Of a DNA stretch of 45,868 nt, positions 5,780 through 14,697 are shown in pieces; position 1 is the first letter of the stretch; the number at the start of each line of letters is the position of its first letter. Below the pieces are notes generated by a model. That model was given only the letters and a program-made list of their open reading frames with translations, did not search any database and had not been told where the DNA came from. The position numbers and the translations under genes were made by a program. This DNA is from Labilithrix sp. (lineage in GTDB: Bacteria > Myxococcota_A > Polyangia > Polyangiales > Polyangiaceae): contig JAHBWD010000070.1 of NCBI GenBank assembly GCA_019637175.1, positions 1 to 45,868 on the forward strand, written 5' to 3'.

Positions 5780-8356
5780 ATGGCCTTTCTGGATCGCGCG
5801 GTCGGGATCGATCTCGGGACGACCAACTCGGAGATCGCCTGGCTCCCTCCCTCCGAACGCGACGTCGTCATCCACGCCGACCGCTTCGGCCGGCGCACCG
5901 TGCCCTCGGCGGTCGCGTGGGACGACAAAGCGAGCGCCTTCGCCGTCGGTCACGCCGCGCGCAGTAGGCGCGGAACGGCGTCGCCGCCCGTCGAGTCGAT
6001 CAAGCGAAAGATGGGGCAGAAGGCGACCGTCACGATCGGCGCGCACGCGCTGACGCCGGAGGAGATCTCGTCGAAGATCCTCGCCGAGCTGCGCGATCGC
6101 ATGAAGGAGACGCTCGCCCAGAAGCCGCTGAAGAGCGGCGCGCAGACGATCGATCTCCCCGTCAACCGCGCGGTCATCACGGTGCCCGCGTACTTCGACG
6201 CGCCGCAGGTCGAGGCCACGCGCAAGGCGGGCGAGCTCGCCGGCCTCGACGTGATCGGCGTGCTCCAGGAGCCGACGGCCGCCGCGATCTATCACACGTG
6301 GAAGCGGCGGCTCGGCGACGGCAATTTCCTCGTCTACGACCTCGGCGGCGGAACGTTCGACGTCTCGATCCTGCGCTGCACCGCGGGCGAGTATCAGGTG
6401 CTCGCCATCGACGGCGACAACTACCTCGGCGGCGACGACTTCGATCGGCGCTACGCCGAGCACCTCCGCAAGGAGCTCGTGGGGAAGGGCTACGCGCTCG
6501 ATCTCGACGTGAAAGGGAGCGACGAGGATCGCGCGCTCTTCGGGCGTCTCGTCCACCTCGCGCAGGAGATCAAGGAGTCGCTCTCGACCGCCGAGGTCGT
6601 GCACGTCAGCAAGAGCGACTTCATGAAAGACAAGAGCGGCGAGAGCGTCTCCTACGACGGCGACGTGGGCCGTGCCGACTACGAGGCCGTCGTCGGCGAG
6701 CTCGTGGAGACGACGCTCGCGTGCTGCGAACGCGCGCTCGTCCGCGCCAGAGAGGTCGCGGCGATCTCCCTCGACGACATCGAGCATGTCATCCTCGTCG
6801 GAGGCTCGACGCGCGTGCCCCTCGTCGTGCGGAGCGTCACCGAGCGGCTCTGCAAGCGAGGCAACGAGCCTCTGCGCGACGACGTCGACACGTGCGTCGC
6901 GCTCGGCGCCGCGATCCACGCCGCGCACATCGGCGGCACCGTCATCGGCGACGGCGTCGTGCGCGCGCGGATCACGAGCCCGCTCGTGGCCGACGGCGCG
7001 AAGCTGCGCTTGAACGTCGTCGTCGAAGAGGCGCCGAAGAACGCGGCGCGCGTCGCGATCTGGGAAGGCGAGCGCGCGCTCGCCGAAGGCGCGCTCACGA
7101 AGGAGCCGATGCGCTTCGACGTCCCGCTCGGCGAAGCCGAGGAGACGGCGGCGACGCTCGCGCTCCAATCGTCGATCGGCGTCGCGCTCGCCGAGCTGCC
7201 GCTCGGCCTCCATCGCGGCGATCTTCGCCCGCGTCCGACCTCGCTCAGCCGCGCCTCGGTCGTCGCGAAGGACATCGCGATCGAGGTCGTGCGCGGCGGG
7301 AAGCGCGAGCGCAAGGTGCTGCTCGCGCGCGGCACCGGCCTCCCGGCGCAGGTCTCGCAGCTCTTCTTCACCGCGGATCAGACCGGCGCCGTCGTCCTGC
7401 GCATCCTGCAGAACCGCCTGCCGATCAAGACGCTGGTCGTCGATGTCCCGAAGGAGCTCCCCGTCGGGAGCCCCGTCGAGGTCGTGCTCCGCTGCGACGA
7501 GTCGATGCGCCTCGAGGCGCAGGCCACCGTAGGCGCGCAGCAGATCCAGGCGCACATCGAGCCGCCGCAGAGCCCTCAGGGCGGCGCGTCCGACGTCGAG
7601 TCGCTCCTCGAGCAGGCCGAGAAGGCGCGGCGCTCGCTCTGGGGCGGCCTCGGCTCCGAGTTCGGGCGCGAGGCCGATCGGCTCGTCGTCGGCATCCGCG
7701 AGGTCCTCCACACCGATCCCGACAAGCTCGAGGCGCTCTGCCAGCAGCTCCGGCACCTCGTCGAAGAGTTCCACGGCGGCGCCGCCGAGCAGATGGTCCC
7801 TCCGATGCCGCGCATGGAAGAGGCGTTCGACGTGCTCCGTCGCGTCGTCTATCGCGCGACGGGCAACCTCATGGGCATGGAGCGCGCCGACTGGGAGAAG
7901 CGCATCGACGCGCTCTACGACAAGGCGATGTCGGCGCACGAAGCCGGCGACGGGCCGACGTGGCGGCGCGTCTTCAACGAGGTGCAGGCGCTCTCCGAGA
8001 CGGCCTATCAAGAAGAGTTCTCGCAGATGCGCCTCGACGATCCCGCGTACATCCAGCGGCGCACGATGACGCTCGCGTGGCGCGCGCAGCGCGTCGAGCA
8101 GGCGCTCGCCGAGATGGTGCCGAGCACCACCGACGAGATCCGCGTCATGCAGCGCGCCGAGCAGCAGCGCATCGAGAAATGGCTCGAGGGCAACGTCACC
8201 AAGCCCCTCCGCGCGCTCGCCGACGACGACAAGAAGCGCGAGCCCTCGGCGGCGCGGCGATCGATCGAGCAGATCGACGCGGAGATCGAGCGCATCGAAG
8301 CCGCGGTCGAGCGCCTGCCGTCGATCGGGCTCGTCACCGATCGCGGCGCCGGATGA
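5780..8356 (+). CDS. Hsp70-family chaperone (DnaK-like, long C-terminal region)
   Basis: 858 residues against about 640 for DnaK. The nucleotide-binding domain fills residues 1 to about 390: phosphate-1 loop VGIDLGTTNSE (8-18), VPAYFDAPQVEATRKAGELAG, QEPTAAAIY, phosphate-2 DLGGGTFDVS (from about 187) and the adenosine motif VGGSTRVP (from about 340). An extra beta-rich stretch (about 395-500) precedes a region that still resembles the DnaK substrate-binding beta domain (GTGLPAQVSQLFFTA...VVLRILQ). A long helical lid of about 250 residues ends the protein; there is no EEVD-like tail. It is probably a specialised Hsp70 rather than the housekeeping DnaK, because dnaJ and grpE are absent nearby. 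It overlaps the downstream gene by four bases (ATGA). Confidence 0.95.
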   Translation: MAFLDRAVGIDLGTTNSEIAWLPPSERDVVIHADRFGRRTVPSAVAWDDKASAFAVGHAARSRRGTASPPVESIKRKMGQKATVTIGAHALTPEEISSKILAELRDRMKETLAQKPLKSGAQTIDLPVNRAVITVPAYFDAPQVEATRKAGELAGLDVIGVLQEPTAAAIYHTWKRRLGDGNFLVYDLGGGTFDVSILRCTAGEYQVLAIDGDNYLGGDDFDRRYAEHLRKELVGKGYALDLDVKGSDEDRALFGRLVHLAQEIKESLSTAEVVHVSKSDFMKDKSGESVSYDGDVGRADYEAVVGELVETTLACCERALVRAREVAAISLDDIEHVILVGGSTRVPLVVRSVTERLCKRGNEPLRDDVDTCVALGAAIHAAHIGGTVIGDGVVRARITSPLVADGAKLRLNVVVEEAPKNAARVAIWEGERALAEGALTKEPMRFDVPLGEAEETAATLALQSSIGVALAELPLGLHRGDLRPRPTSLSRASVVAKDIAIEVVRGGKRERKVLLARGTGLPAQVSQLFFTADQTGAVVLRILQNRLPIKTLVVDVPKELPVGSPVEVVLRCDESMRLEAQATVGAQQIQAHIEPPQSPQGGASDVESLLEQAEKARRSLWGGLGSEFGREADRLVVGIREVLHTDPDKLEALCQQLRHLVEEFHGGAAEQMVPPMPRMEEAFDVLRRVVYRATGNLMGMERADWEKRIDALYDKAMSAHEAGDGPTWRRVFNEVQALSETAYQEEFSQMRLDDPAYIQRRTMTLAWRAQRVEQALAEMVPSTTDEIRVMQRAEQQRIEKWLEGNVTKPLRALADDDKKREPSAARRSIEQIDAEIERIEAAVERLPSIGLVTDRGAG

Positions 8357-9816
8357 GCCTCACCGGCGACGTCGCGCTCGCGGCGGCCGAGCGCGTCGAG
8401 CGCACGGGCGGGCCCAAGGCCGGGCTCGCGATCTATCGGCGCGTCGCCTCGAGCACGACCGACGCCACGCTCCGCGCCAAGGCGATCCTCGGCGCGCTCC
8501 GCTGCGCGACCGCGACGCGCGATCTCGGCGCGTTTCGCGATCTCTCGCTCCTCTGGGAGACGGTCGACGCCGGCATGTGGGACGGCGTCTTCACGGCTTG
8601 CAAAGACATGTGGCGCGCGGGGCTCGGCGTCGCGGCCACCGATCTCGCGCACGCCGAGGTGAGACGCCTCCGCACGGCGCGCGCGCTTTATGCGTACGCG
8701 CGGTGCCTCGACGTCGCGGGCGACGCGCGGGCGGCCGGCGCCTTCACCGAAGCGATCGAGCGCGCGGAGAACGAGGGCGCCGTCGATCTCGCGCGCACGG
8801 CGCGCATCCGCCGCCTCTCGTGGCTCGCGCGCGCGCCGGAGACGCTGCCGGAGGCGATCGAAGAGGCCAAGCGGATCGTGCCGGCCGAAGCGCAGCCGCA
8901 CGAGCGCCTCGATCTCGCGCGCGCGCTCTTGCGATCGCCGAGCCGCTTCGTGCGTGCGGGCGCGATCGGGCTGCTCGACGAGCTGGTGCGAGACGGCGGG
9001 CCCCGCCCCGACGCCGACGGGCGTCTCGCTGCGATGGCGACGCGGCTCGGCGCGCGCCACGCCGACGACATGGGCGACGCGCTCACGTCGCTCGAGGCCG
9101 ATCGGCTCCTCGCGTTGTTCTCGCGGCTTCCGCCGTCGAGCGGCGGCGCGCTCGCGAAGAAGCGCGTCGCGGCGATCGAGGCGCTCGCGCGGGCGAGAGA
9201 GAAGGGCGGGGCGGAGGCGTGGAGCGCCGCGCTCGCCGCGGCGGCGAACGGCGATCCCGAGCTCGCCGCGCTTCACCGGCGGGCGGGTGACGTCGTCGCC
9301 GGTCGCTTCGAGCCGGTCGAGAGCGCGTCCGCGTCGTCCGACGTTTGGGGAACGATGCTCGACGCGGCCTCCGCGATCCGAGACGGAGCGCCGGCGCGCG
9401 CGGCGCGATCGCTGCGCGTCCTCGCCGAGCGCGCCGAGCGCTTCGAGCGCGTGCCGCCGCAGCTCTTCACGATCGCCGTGGTCGCGCTCCAGAACGAAGA
9501 CGACGAGCTCCGCGGCGTCGCGGGCCGCCTCGTCGCGGCGATGCTGAAGAGCGAGATCGCCGCCCCGCCTCGGGGCTGGCTCGGCCTCGCGCGCGCGCTC
9601 GACGCCTGCGGCATGGAGGAGCTGGCGACGGTCGCGCGGCGATCGGCGGCGCTCGCCAAGGAGCCCGGCGCCGCGGAGGCCCTCGCCCAGTCGCTCACGA
9701 TGAAGGGCTGGCAGCTCGCTCGCGAGGGCGACCGCTCTCGCGCGATCGAGAGGCTTCGGGAAGCGAAGGCGCTCGCGACGGGGGAGCGCCCCGCGGCTGC
9801 CACCCGGTCGACGTGA
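8353..9816 (+). CDS. Helical-repeat protein coupled to Hsp70
   Basis: 487 residues, cytoplasmic, and Ala/Arg/Glu-rich helices throughout, in pairs that look like degenerate TPR or HEAT units (for example GLAIYRRVASSTTDATLRAKAILGAL near 22-47 and a final AEALAQSLTMKGWQLAREGDRSRAIERLREAKAL near 440-475). No catalytic motif is visible. Its ATG overlaps the Hsp70 stop (ATGA), so the two are almost certainly co-translated, which suggests a dedicated co-chaperone or substrate adaptor. The last 122 bases overlap, on the opposite strand, the 3' end of the NADH dehydrogenase gene. Confidence 0.82.
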   Translation: MSLTGDVALAAAERVERTGGPKAGLAIYRRVASSTTDATLRAKAILGALRCATATRDLGAFRDLSLLWETVDAGMWDGVFTACKDMWRAGLGVAATDLAHAEVRRLRTARALYAYARCLDVAGDARAAGAFTEAIERAENEGAVDLARTARIRRLSWLARAPETLPEAIEEAKRIVPAEAQPHERLDLARALLRSPSRFVRAGAIGLLDELVRDGGPRPDADGRLAAMATRLGARHADDMGDALTSLEADRLLALFSRLPPSSGGALAKKRVAAIEALARAREKGGAEAWSAALAAAANGDPELAALHRRAGDVVAGRFEPVESASASSDVWGTMLDAASAIRDGAPARAARSLRVLAERAERFERVPPQLFTIAVVALQNEDDELRGVAGRLVAAMLKSEIAAPPRGWLGLARALDACGMEELATVARRSAALAKEPGAAEALAQSLTMKGWQLAREGDRSRAIERLREAKALATGERPAAATRST

Positions 9817-11119
9817 TCAAGCGCGCGCCTCGTTTGTACGAGAGGTACGACCACGCCCAGTTCAGCAGCACCACGACGCGGTTGCGGAAGCCGATGAGGT
9901 ACCAGATGTGGACGAAGAGCCACGCGAGCCAGGCGATGAAGCCGCGCATCTTGAGGCCGCGCGCGTCGGCGATCGCGCGCGAGCGGCCGATCGTCGCCAT
10001 CGTTCCTTTGTCGAGGTACCAGAACGGCTCGCGCGGCGGCGCGCCGTCGCTCTCGACCTCCCACGCGATGATCTGCGCGACGTAGCGCGCTTGCTGCATC
10101 GCGACGGGGCTCACGCCGGGCAAGACGGTGCTCGCCTTGCCCTTGGCCGAAGGAACCTCGAAGCGCGCGACGTCGCCGATCGCGAACGCCTCGGGGTGAT
10201 CGGGGATCGCGCAGTCGCTCCCGACGACGACGCGCCCTTGCCGGTCGAGCGGGGCGCCCAGCGTTCGCGTCAAGCCGCTCGCCTCGACGCCGGCGGCCCA
10301 GAGGATCGTCTCCGACGCGATGCGCTCGCGCTCTTTGCCGCTGCCGAGGCCGGGCAGCTCGTCGGCTTCGGCGCCGTCTTCGAGCTCGACGCCGCGCTCG
10401 TCGATCGTGACGACGCGCGAACCGGTGCGGACCTCGACGCCGAGCTCGCCGAGCTGCTCGACGGCGCTGTGCGCGAGGTCTTCGGTGAACGAGGGCAGGA
10501 TGCGCGGCCCGGCCTCGATCAAGACGACCTTCGCCTCGCGCGGATCGATCGCGCGAAAGTCGCGACCGAGGACGTGTCGTGAGAGCTCGGCGATCGCGCC
10601 GGCGAGCTCGACGCCCGTCGGACCTCCGCCGATGACGACGAACGTGAGGAGCTTCCTGCGGGCGCGCGCGTCGGGCGTCCGCTCCGCGCGCTCGAACGCG
10701 ACGAGGACGCGGCGCCGGATCTCGAGCGCGTCTTCCACGTTCTTGAGGCCGGGCGCGAACGCCTCCCAGTCGTCGTTGCCGAAGTACGACGTCTTCGCGC
10801 CCACCGCGACGATGACGTAGTCGTAGGGCAGCTCGTCGCCCTCGAGGTGGACCCGCTTCTCCTCGAGATCGATCCGCGAGACGTCGCCCATCACGACGCG
10901 GACGTTGCTCTGCTCGGCGAGGATCGCGCGGATGGGCGAGGCGATCTCGGCCGGAGAGAGCCCGGCCATGGCCACCTGGTAGAGCAGCGGCTGGAAGAGG
11001 TGATAGTTCGCGCGGTCGACGAGGGTGACGTCGACCGGCACCTCGGCGAGCGCCTTGGCGGCTTCGAGGCCGCCGAAGCCGCCCCCGACGATGACCACGC
11101 GACGGCGCTTCGCATCCAT
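9695..11119 (-). CDS. Type II NADH dehydrogenase-like FAD oxidoreductase
   Basis: 474 residues. It transfers electrons from NADH through FAD to membrane quinone without pumping protons. Features: FAD-binding VVIVGGGFGG (8-17), NYHLFQPLLYQVA (38-50, typical of NDH-2), a second dinucleotide fold VVIGGGPTGVELAG (161-174) for NADH, AFAIGDVA, QQARYVAQII, and a C-terminal amphipathic/hydrophobic region (about residues 385-430, AWLAWLFVHIWYLIGF) for membrane attachment. The start is ATG 11119. The last 35 or so residues are low-complexity Pro/Ser/Arg and lie antisense to the end of the 8353-9816 gene, so they may be a read-through extension. It stands alone, not in a respiratory operon. Confidence 0.93.
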   Translation of the reverse strand: MDAKRRRVVIVGGGFGGLEAAKALAEVPVDVTLVDRANYHLFQPLLYQVAMAGLSPAEIASPIRAILAEQSNVRVVMGDVSRIDLEEKRVHLEGDELPYDYVIVAVGAKTSYFGNDDWEAFAPGLKNVEDALEIRRRVLVAFERAERTPDARARRKLLTFVVIGGGPTGVELAGAIAELSRHVLGRDFRAIDPREAKVVLIEAGPRILPSFTEDLAHSAVEQLGELGVEVRTGSRVVTIDERGVELEDGAEADELPGLGSGKERERIASETILWAAGVEASGLTRTLGAPLDRQGRVVVGSDCAIPDHPEAFAIGDVARFEVPSAKGKASTVLPGVSPVAMQQARYVAQIIAWEVESDGAPPREPFWYLDKGTMATIGRSRAIADARGLKMRGFIAWLAWLFVHIWYLIGFRNRVVVLLNWAWSYLSYKRGARLITSTGWQPRGAPPSRAPSLPEASRSRESGRPRERAASPSS

Positions 11120-11140
11120 TTTTCCAGCCAAGGATCTGGG

Positions 11141-11152
11141 GTGATTGGTCAC
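11141..11152. promoter_or_regulatory. Palindrome GTGA-N4-TCAC upstream of NADH dehydrogenase
   Basis: GTGATTGGTCAC lies 21 bases upstream of the NDH-2 start codon, a position suited to an operator. Arms are only four bases, so a chance match is possible; no regulator can be named. Confidence 0.25.
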
Positions 11153-11272
11153 TCGGGTCAAGCTCCGCCCACGCGCGCGCACCTCATCCGTGCACGATAC
11201 AAGTTTCGCAATCGACACCGTCCGCCTGCCGGCCCGCAACAGTCGCCTGAGACGATGCCCAGCGTAAGAGAA

Positions 11273-11277
11273 GGAGG
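11273..11277 (+). promoter_or_regulatory. Ribosome binding site GGAGG of the 36-residue peptide
   Basis: AAGGAGG ending seven bases before ATG 11285 is one of the best ribosome binding sites in the window and is the main evidence that the tiny downstream frame is a gene. Confidence 0.65.
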
Positions 11278-11284
11278 CGGGCTC

Positions 11285-11395
11285 ATGACTCCCATCGAAA
11301 CGATCGCGATCGTTCTCGCCGTCTACGGGGTGGTCTTCCTGTCGCACCGGGCCTCGCGCGCGGTGGAACGCGGCGCAGATCACGCGGATACGTGA
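11285..11395 (+). CDS. 36-residue single-pass membrane peptide
   Basis: The peptide has one hydrophobic segment (IETIAIVLAVYGVVFLS, residues 4-20) followed by a basic then mixed tail (HRASRAVERGADHADT), which predicts an inner-membrane protein with its C-terminus in the cytoplasm. It is preceded by a strong ribosome binding site. It lies between the divergent NADH dehydrogenase gene and the FG-GAP lipoprotein gene. Small membrane peptides next to respiratory enzymes can be accessory subunits, but nothing here proves that. No family recognised. Confidence 0.55.
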   Translation: MTPIETIAIVLAVYGVVFLSHRASRAVERGADHADT

Positions 11396-11424
11396 TCTCG
11401 ACCGATCGGAAGACTTATACGGCG

Positions 11425-11430
11425 TAAAAT
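11425..11430 (+). promoter_or_regulatory. Possible -10 element TAAAAT of the FG-GAP lipoprotein gene
   Basis: TAAAAT overlaps the upstream candidate start ATG 11429. If it is a real -10, that start is excluded and ATG 11459 is used, with a leader of about 22 bases. No clear -35. Confidence 0.3.
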
Positions 11431-11458
11431 GAGACGTGCGCGCCGCGCCGGCTGCGCT

Positions 11459-13387
11459 ATGCGCCGCAGCGTGAAGTCTCGCTCGCTCGTCTTGGTGCTC
11501 GGTCTCGGCTTGGTCGTCGCGTGCAGCTCGTCGTCGTCGCCGGACGCCGCGCCTCCCGCCGTGGAGGACGTCCCGCCCGACCCGAAGTGCAAGACGCCCG
11601 GGCCGCTGCCCGCCGGCGGGTGGTTCACCGACGTCACCGCCGAGTCGGGCCTCGACGGCGTCACGGGCATCCGCATCTCGTCGGCCGATCTCGACGGCGA
11701 CGGCCTGCCCGATCTCGTGATCCACGGCGTCGGCGCGAAGCGCGACAGCGCCGCCGAGCCGATGAAGCGGGTCTTCATGAACCGCGGCGGGCGCTTCGAA
11801 GAGACGACCGCGGAGAGCGGCCTGCTCGACTCGCGCGACGGGCCGGGCACGGGGCGCCTCGGGCACCTCTCGGTCTTCGCCGACGTCGACAACGACGGCG
11901 ACCTCGACATGTTCGAAGGCACGTACATCGACGAGAACACCGACGCCGTCCCCTACATGAAGGATCGGAGCGAGATCTTCCTGAACGACGGCAAGGGCCA
12001 CTTCACGATGGCGCCGCGATCGAAGCCCTCCGCCGAGGCGCTCCCGACGTCGTCGGCGTCGTTCGCCGATTACGATCGCGACGGGCTCGTCGACGTCTTC
12101 GTCGGCACGTTCTACGTCGGCAGCGAAGGCGGCGGGAGCTTCCTCTACAAGGGCAACGGCGACGGCACGTTCTCCGACGTGAGCACGTCTTCGAAGGTGC
12201 TCCGCCCCTCCACCAACGGCGATCGCCAGAAGTTCCTCGCGGGCGAGAACCGCAAGCCGGCGTACGGCGTCACCGCTTGCGACTTCGACGACGACGGCGA
12301 TCTCGACTTCGTCGTGAGCGGTTACGGGCGGAGCTTCAACGAGCTCTGGCGCAACGACGACGGCGTCTTCACCGAGATCGCGCACGGCACGCCCTTCGCG
12401 GTCGACGACAAGCTCGACTACAAAGACAACGAGTTCTACCGCTGCTGGTGCAGCAAGAACGCCGACAAGTGCACGCCCGAGGAGTCGCAGCCCAAGATCG
12501 CGTGCGATCGCTTCTCGTGGACGCCCGGCTTCGACGATCAGCCGGCGCGAAACGGCGGCAACACGTTCTCCACCGCGTGCGTCGATCTCGACAACGACGG
12601 GGACCTCGACTTCATCCACGCCGAGATCCGTCACTGGCACATCGGCGAGTCGAGCGACTCGTCGCAGATCATCCGCAACGATCTCACCGGCGGTCAGTCG
12701 ACGTTCGTGCGCCTCCCCAACGACGAGACGACGCTGCTCCAGCCGCGCACCATCCCCGACTGGAACGAGGGCAACATCGGCGTCGGCGCGTTCGACGTCG
12801 ACAACGACGGTCGCAAGGACATCTACCTCACGTCGACCGACTACCCCGACACGTGGGGCCTCCTCTATCACCAGCAGAGCGACGGCACGTTCCGCAACGT
12901 CACGGACGCCGCCGGCGCGAAGACGTACCACGCGGTGGCGTACGCCTCGATCGACATCGACGGCGACGGCGATCTCGATCTCGTCGTGATGACGAGCGGC
13001 GCGCGCTGCGGCGGCGACCCCAAGTGTCCGCCGAAGCCGACGCTCAAGGTGTTCCGCAACGAGATCGGCGCCACGCGAAACTTCGTGCAGCTCCGGCTCC
13101 ACGGCAAGGGCGAGGGCTTCTCGAACGCCGCCGCGATCGGCGCGAAGGTGACGGTCGTTTCCGGCGGCGTGCGCCAGGTGCAAGAGGTGAGCGGCGGCTA
13201 CGGCCACTTCGGCTTGCAGCACGACACCAAGCTCACCTTCGGCCTCGGCGGCGCCTGCGCCGTCGATGCGATCGAGGTGCGCTGGCCCGACAAGGCGGGC
13301 ACGGTGCAGACGCTGACGGGCGTGGTCGCGAACCACGTGGTCGACGTCTTCGAGGGCGAAGCCAAGGTGAAGTACGCCACGAAGTGA
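11459..13387 (+). CDS. FG-GAP/VCBS-repeat lipoprotein with ASPIC/UnbV C-terminal domain
   Basis: 642 residues from ATG 11459 (652 from ATG 11429). The signal peptide ends in lipobox LVVAC followed by a Ser run, the usual spacer. About seven FG-GAP-type units carry calcium-binding DxDxDG motifs: DLDGDGLPDL, DVDNDGDLDM, DYDRDGLVDV, DFDDDGDLDF, DLDNDGDLDF, DVDNDGRKDI, DIDGDGDLDL. These build an integrin-like beta propeller. The last 100 residues (VQLRLHGKGEGFSNAAAIGAKVTV...VRWPDKAG) match the ASPIC/UnbV domain. A Cys-containing insertion (YRCWCSKNADKCTPEE) sits near residue 340. Probably a surface-exposed calcium-stabilised propeller of unknown ligand. A second propeller lipoprotein follows 20 bases later. 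Confidence 0.93.
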   Translation: MRRSVKSRSLVLVLGLGLVVACSSSSSPDAAPPAVEDVPPDPKCKTPGPLPAGGWFTDVTAESGLDGVTGIRISSADLDGDGLPDLVIHGVGAKRDSAAEPMKRVFMNRGGRFEETTAESGLLDSRDGPGTGRLGHLSVFADVDNDGDLDMFEGTYIDENTDAVPYMKDRSEIFLNDGKGHFTMAPRSKPSAEALPTSSASFADYDRDGLVDVFVGTFYVGSEGGGSFLYKGNGDGTFSDVSTSSKVLRPSTNGDRQKFLAGENRKPAYGVTACDFDDDGDLDFVVSGYGRSFNELWRNDDGVFTEIAHGTPFAVDDKLDYKDNEFYRCWCSKNADKCTPEESQPKIACDRFSWTPGFDDQPARNGGNTFSTACVDLDNDGDLDFIHAEIRHWHIGESSDSSQIIRNDLTGGQSTFVRLPNDETTLLQPRTIPDWNEGNIGVGAFDVDNDGRKDIYLTSTDYPDTWGLLYHQQSDGTFRNVTDAAGAKTYHAVAYASIDIDGDGDLDLVVMTSGARCGGDPKCPPKPTLKVFRNEIGATRNFVQLRLHGKGEGFSNAAAIGAKVTVVSGGVRQVQEVSGGYGHFGLQHDTKLTFGLGGACAVDAIEVRWPDKAGTVQTLTGVVANHVVDVFEGEAKVKYATK

Positions 13388-13393
13388 CCGCGG

Positions 13394-13399
13394 TATGCT
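13394..13399 (+). promoter_or_regulatory. -10 element TATGCT, eight bases before ATG 13408
   Basis: TATGCT-N8-ATG, the same arrangement as at 22085-22090 on the minus strand. It suggests that the PQQ-type lipoprotein has its own leaderless transcript despite following the FG-GAP gene closely. Confidence 0.45.
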
Positions 13400-13407
13400 G
13401 TGGGGCC

Positions 13408-14697
13408 ATGCGGCCCTTCGCCCGCGCTTCCGCGTTCCTCTGCGCTTCGTTCGGCCTCGCGGCCTTCTTCGCGTGTGGCGGCGACGATGACGAGCCGCCG
13501 CCGCTCCTCGAGGGTGGATCGGACGCGCCGCTCCTCGGCGACGTCGTTCCCCCGGAGATCGACGCCGAGGTTCCGCTCGGCGACGTTTGCGGCGACGTCG
13601 GCGGCCTCGAAGAAGACGCGCCGTGGCCGATGCGCGGCGCGTGTCCGACGCGATCGGGCGTCTCGCCCAACGCGGGCCCGCGCAATGCGACGATCAAGTG
13701 GTCCGTCCCGATCCCCGCGGGCGAGAGCTCACCGGCGATCGCCGCCGATCGCTTGATCTGGGTCGGCACGAAGGAGGGCGACGTGCTCGTCCTCTTCCCG
13801 AGCGGCGCCGTCTACGCCGCGCACCGCACGGGAGGCCCCGTTCGTTCCTCTCCCGTTCGATCCGCGACGGGCCTATCGATCGTCGGCGGCAGCGACGGCA
13901 ACCTCTACGGCGTCGATCGCGGCCCGGGCCGCGTCGACGGCGGCGCCGACGACGCAGGCGACGGCGGCTCGATCCATCCTCCCGCGCGCCTGGTCTTCCA
14001 GCGCGCGCTCGCGCCGATCTCTTCGTCGCCCGCGATCGCCGGCGACGGCACGATCTACGTCGGCACGGCCGACGGCAAGCTCGTCGCCGTGAGCGCCGAC
14101 GGCAGCGCGACGAAGTGGAGCGTGGTCACGAACGACACGCTCGGCTCCTCTCCCGCCGTCGCGCCCGACGGGACGATCTACGTCGGCAGCTCCGATCGCA
14201 AGCTCTACGCGTTCGCCGCCGACGGCGCGACGAAGTGGTCCTACGAGACGGGCGGCGCGATCCTCGGCTCTCCCGCCGTCGGCGGCGACGGATCGGTCTA
14301 CGTCGGCTCGAGCGACGGCAAGCTCTACGCGCTCAACGCCGCCGGCAAGCTTCGATGGACCTACGCGACGGGCGGCCCGATCACGGGCACCCCCGCGGTT
14401 CGCGCGGGCGTCGCCTACGTCGGCAGCGACGACAAGCAGCTCCACGCCGTCTCGACGACCACCGGTGAAGCGACCTGGACCTACGCCACCCTCGGCGCGG
14501 TCGCCTCACCGATCATCGCCCCCGATCTCACCATCTACGCCGGCTCCCTCGACGGCCGCCTCTACGCCCTCACCCCCACGGGCCTCCTCTTCTTCGCCGT
14601 CAACGCCAAGGCCCCCATCCGCGCCGCCCCCGCCATCGGCGACGATCTCACCCTCTACATCACCACCGACGCCTCCATCCTCGCCATCGGCCCCTGA
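13408..14697 (+). CDS. PQQ-type beta-propeller lipoprotein
   Basis: 429 residues. The signal peptide ends AAFFAC, a slightly irregular lipobox (Phe at -3), followed by GGDDDE. After an acidic linker comes a seven- or eight-bladed propeller of the PQQ/BamB-like repeat class, with blades repeating the pattern SSPAVAPDGTIYVGSSDRKLYAFAADG-KWSY from about residue 110 to the end. There are no obvious PQQ ligands or active-site residues, so a binding or scaffolding role is more likely than a dehydrogenase. One linker (GRVDGGADDAGDGGSIHPPAR, near 175-195) interrupts the blades. It is convergent with the SDR gene at 14764. Confidence 0.92.
   Translation: MRPFARASAFLCASFGLAAFFACGGDDDEPPPLLEGGSDAPLLGDVVPPEIDAEVPLGDVCGDVGGLEEDAPWPMRGACPTRSGVSPNAGPRNATIKWSVPIPAGESSPAIAADRLIWVGTKEGDVLVLFPSGAVYAAHRTGGPVRSSPVRSATGLSIVGGSDGNLYGVDRGPGRVDGGADDAGDGGSIHPPARLVFQRALAPISSSPAIAGDGTIYVGTADGKLVAVSADGSATKWSVVTNDTLGSSPAVAPDGTIYVGSSDRKLYAFAADGATKWSYETGGAILGSPAVGGDGSVYVGSSDGKLYALNAAGKLRWTYATGGPITGTPAVRAGVAYVGSDDKQLHAVSTTTGEATWTYATLGAVASPIIAPDLTIYAGSLDGRLYALTPTGLLFFAVNAKAPIRAAPAIGDDLTLYITTDASILAIGP

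Noticed and set aside
6298..8352. Long plus-strand frame inside the Hsp70 gene
   Set aside because: Arg/Ala-rich frame-shifted reading of the Hsp70 sequence with no domain; the real gene in that frame begins at 8353.
9695..13336. 1213-residue minus-strand open frame across the FG-GAP gene
   Set aside because: Only its last 474 codons are the NADH dehydrogenase. The upstream part is an Arg/Asp/Val-rich antisense shadow of the FG-GAP gene caused by high GC at third codon positions.
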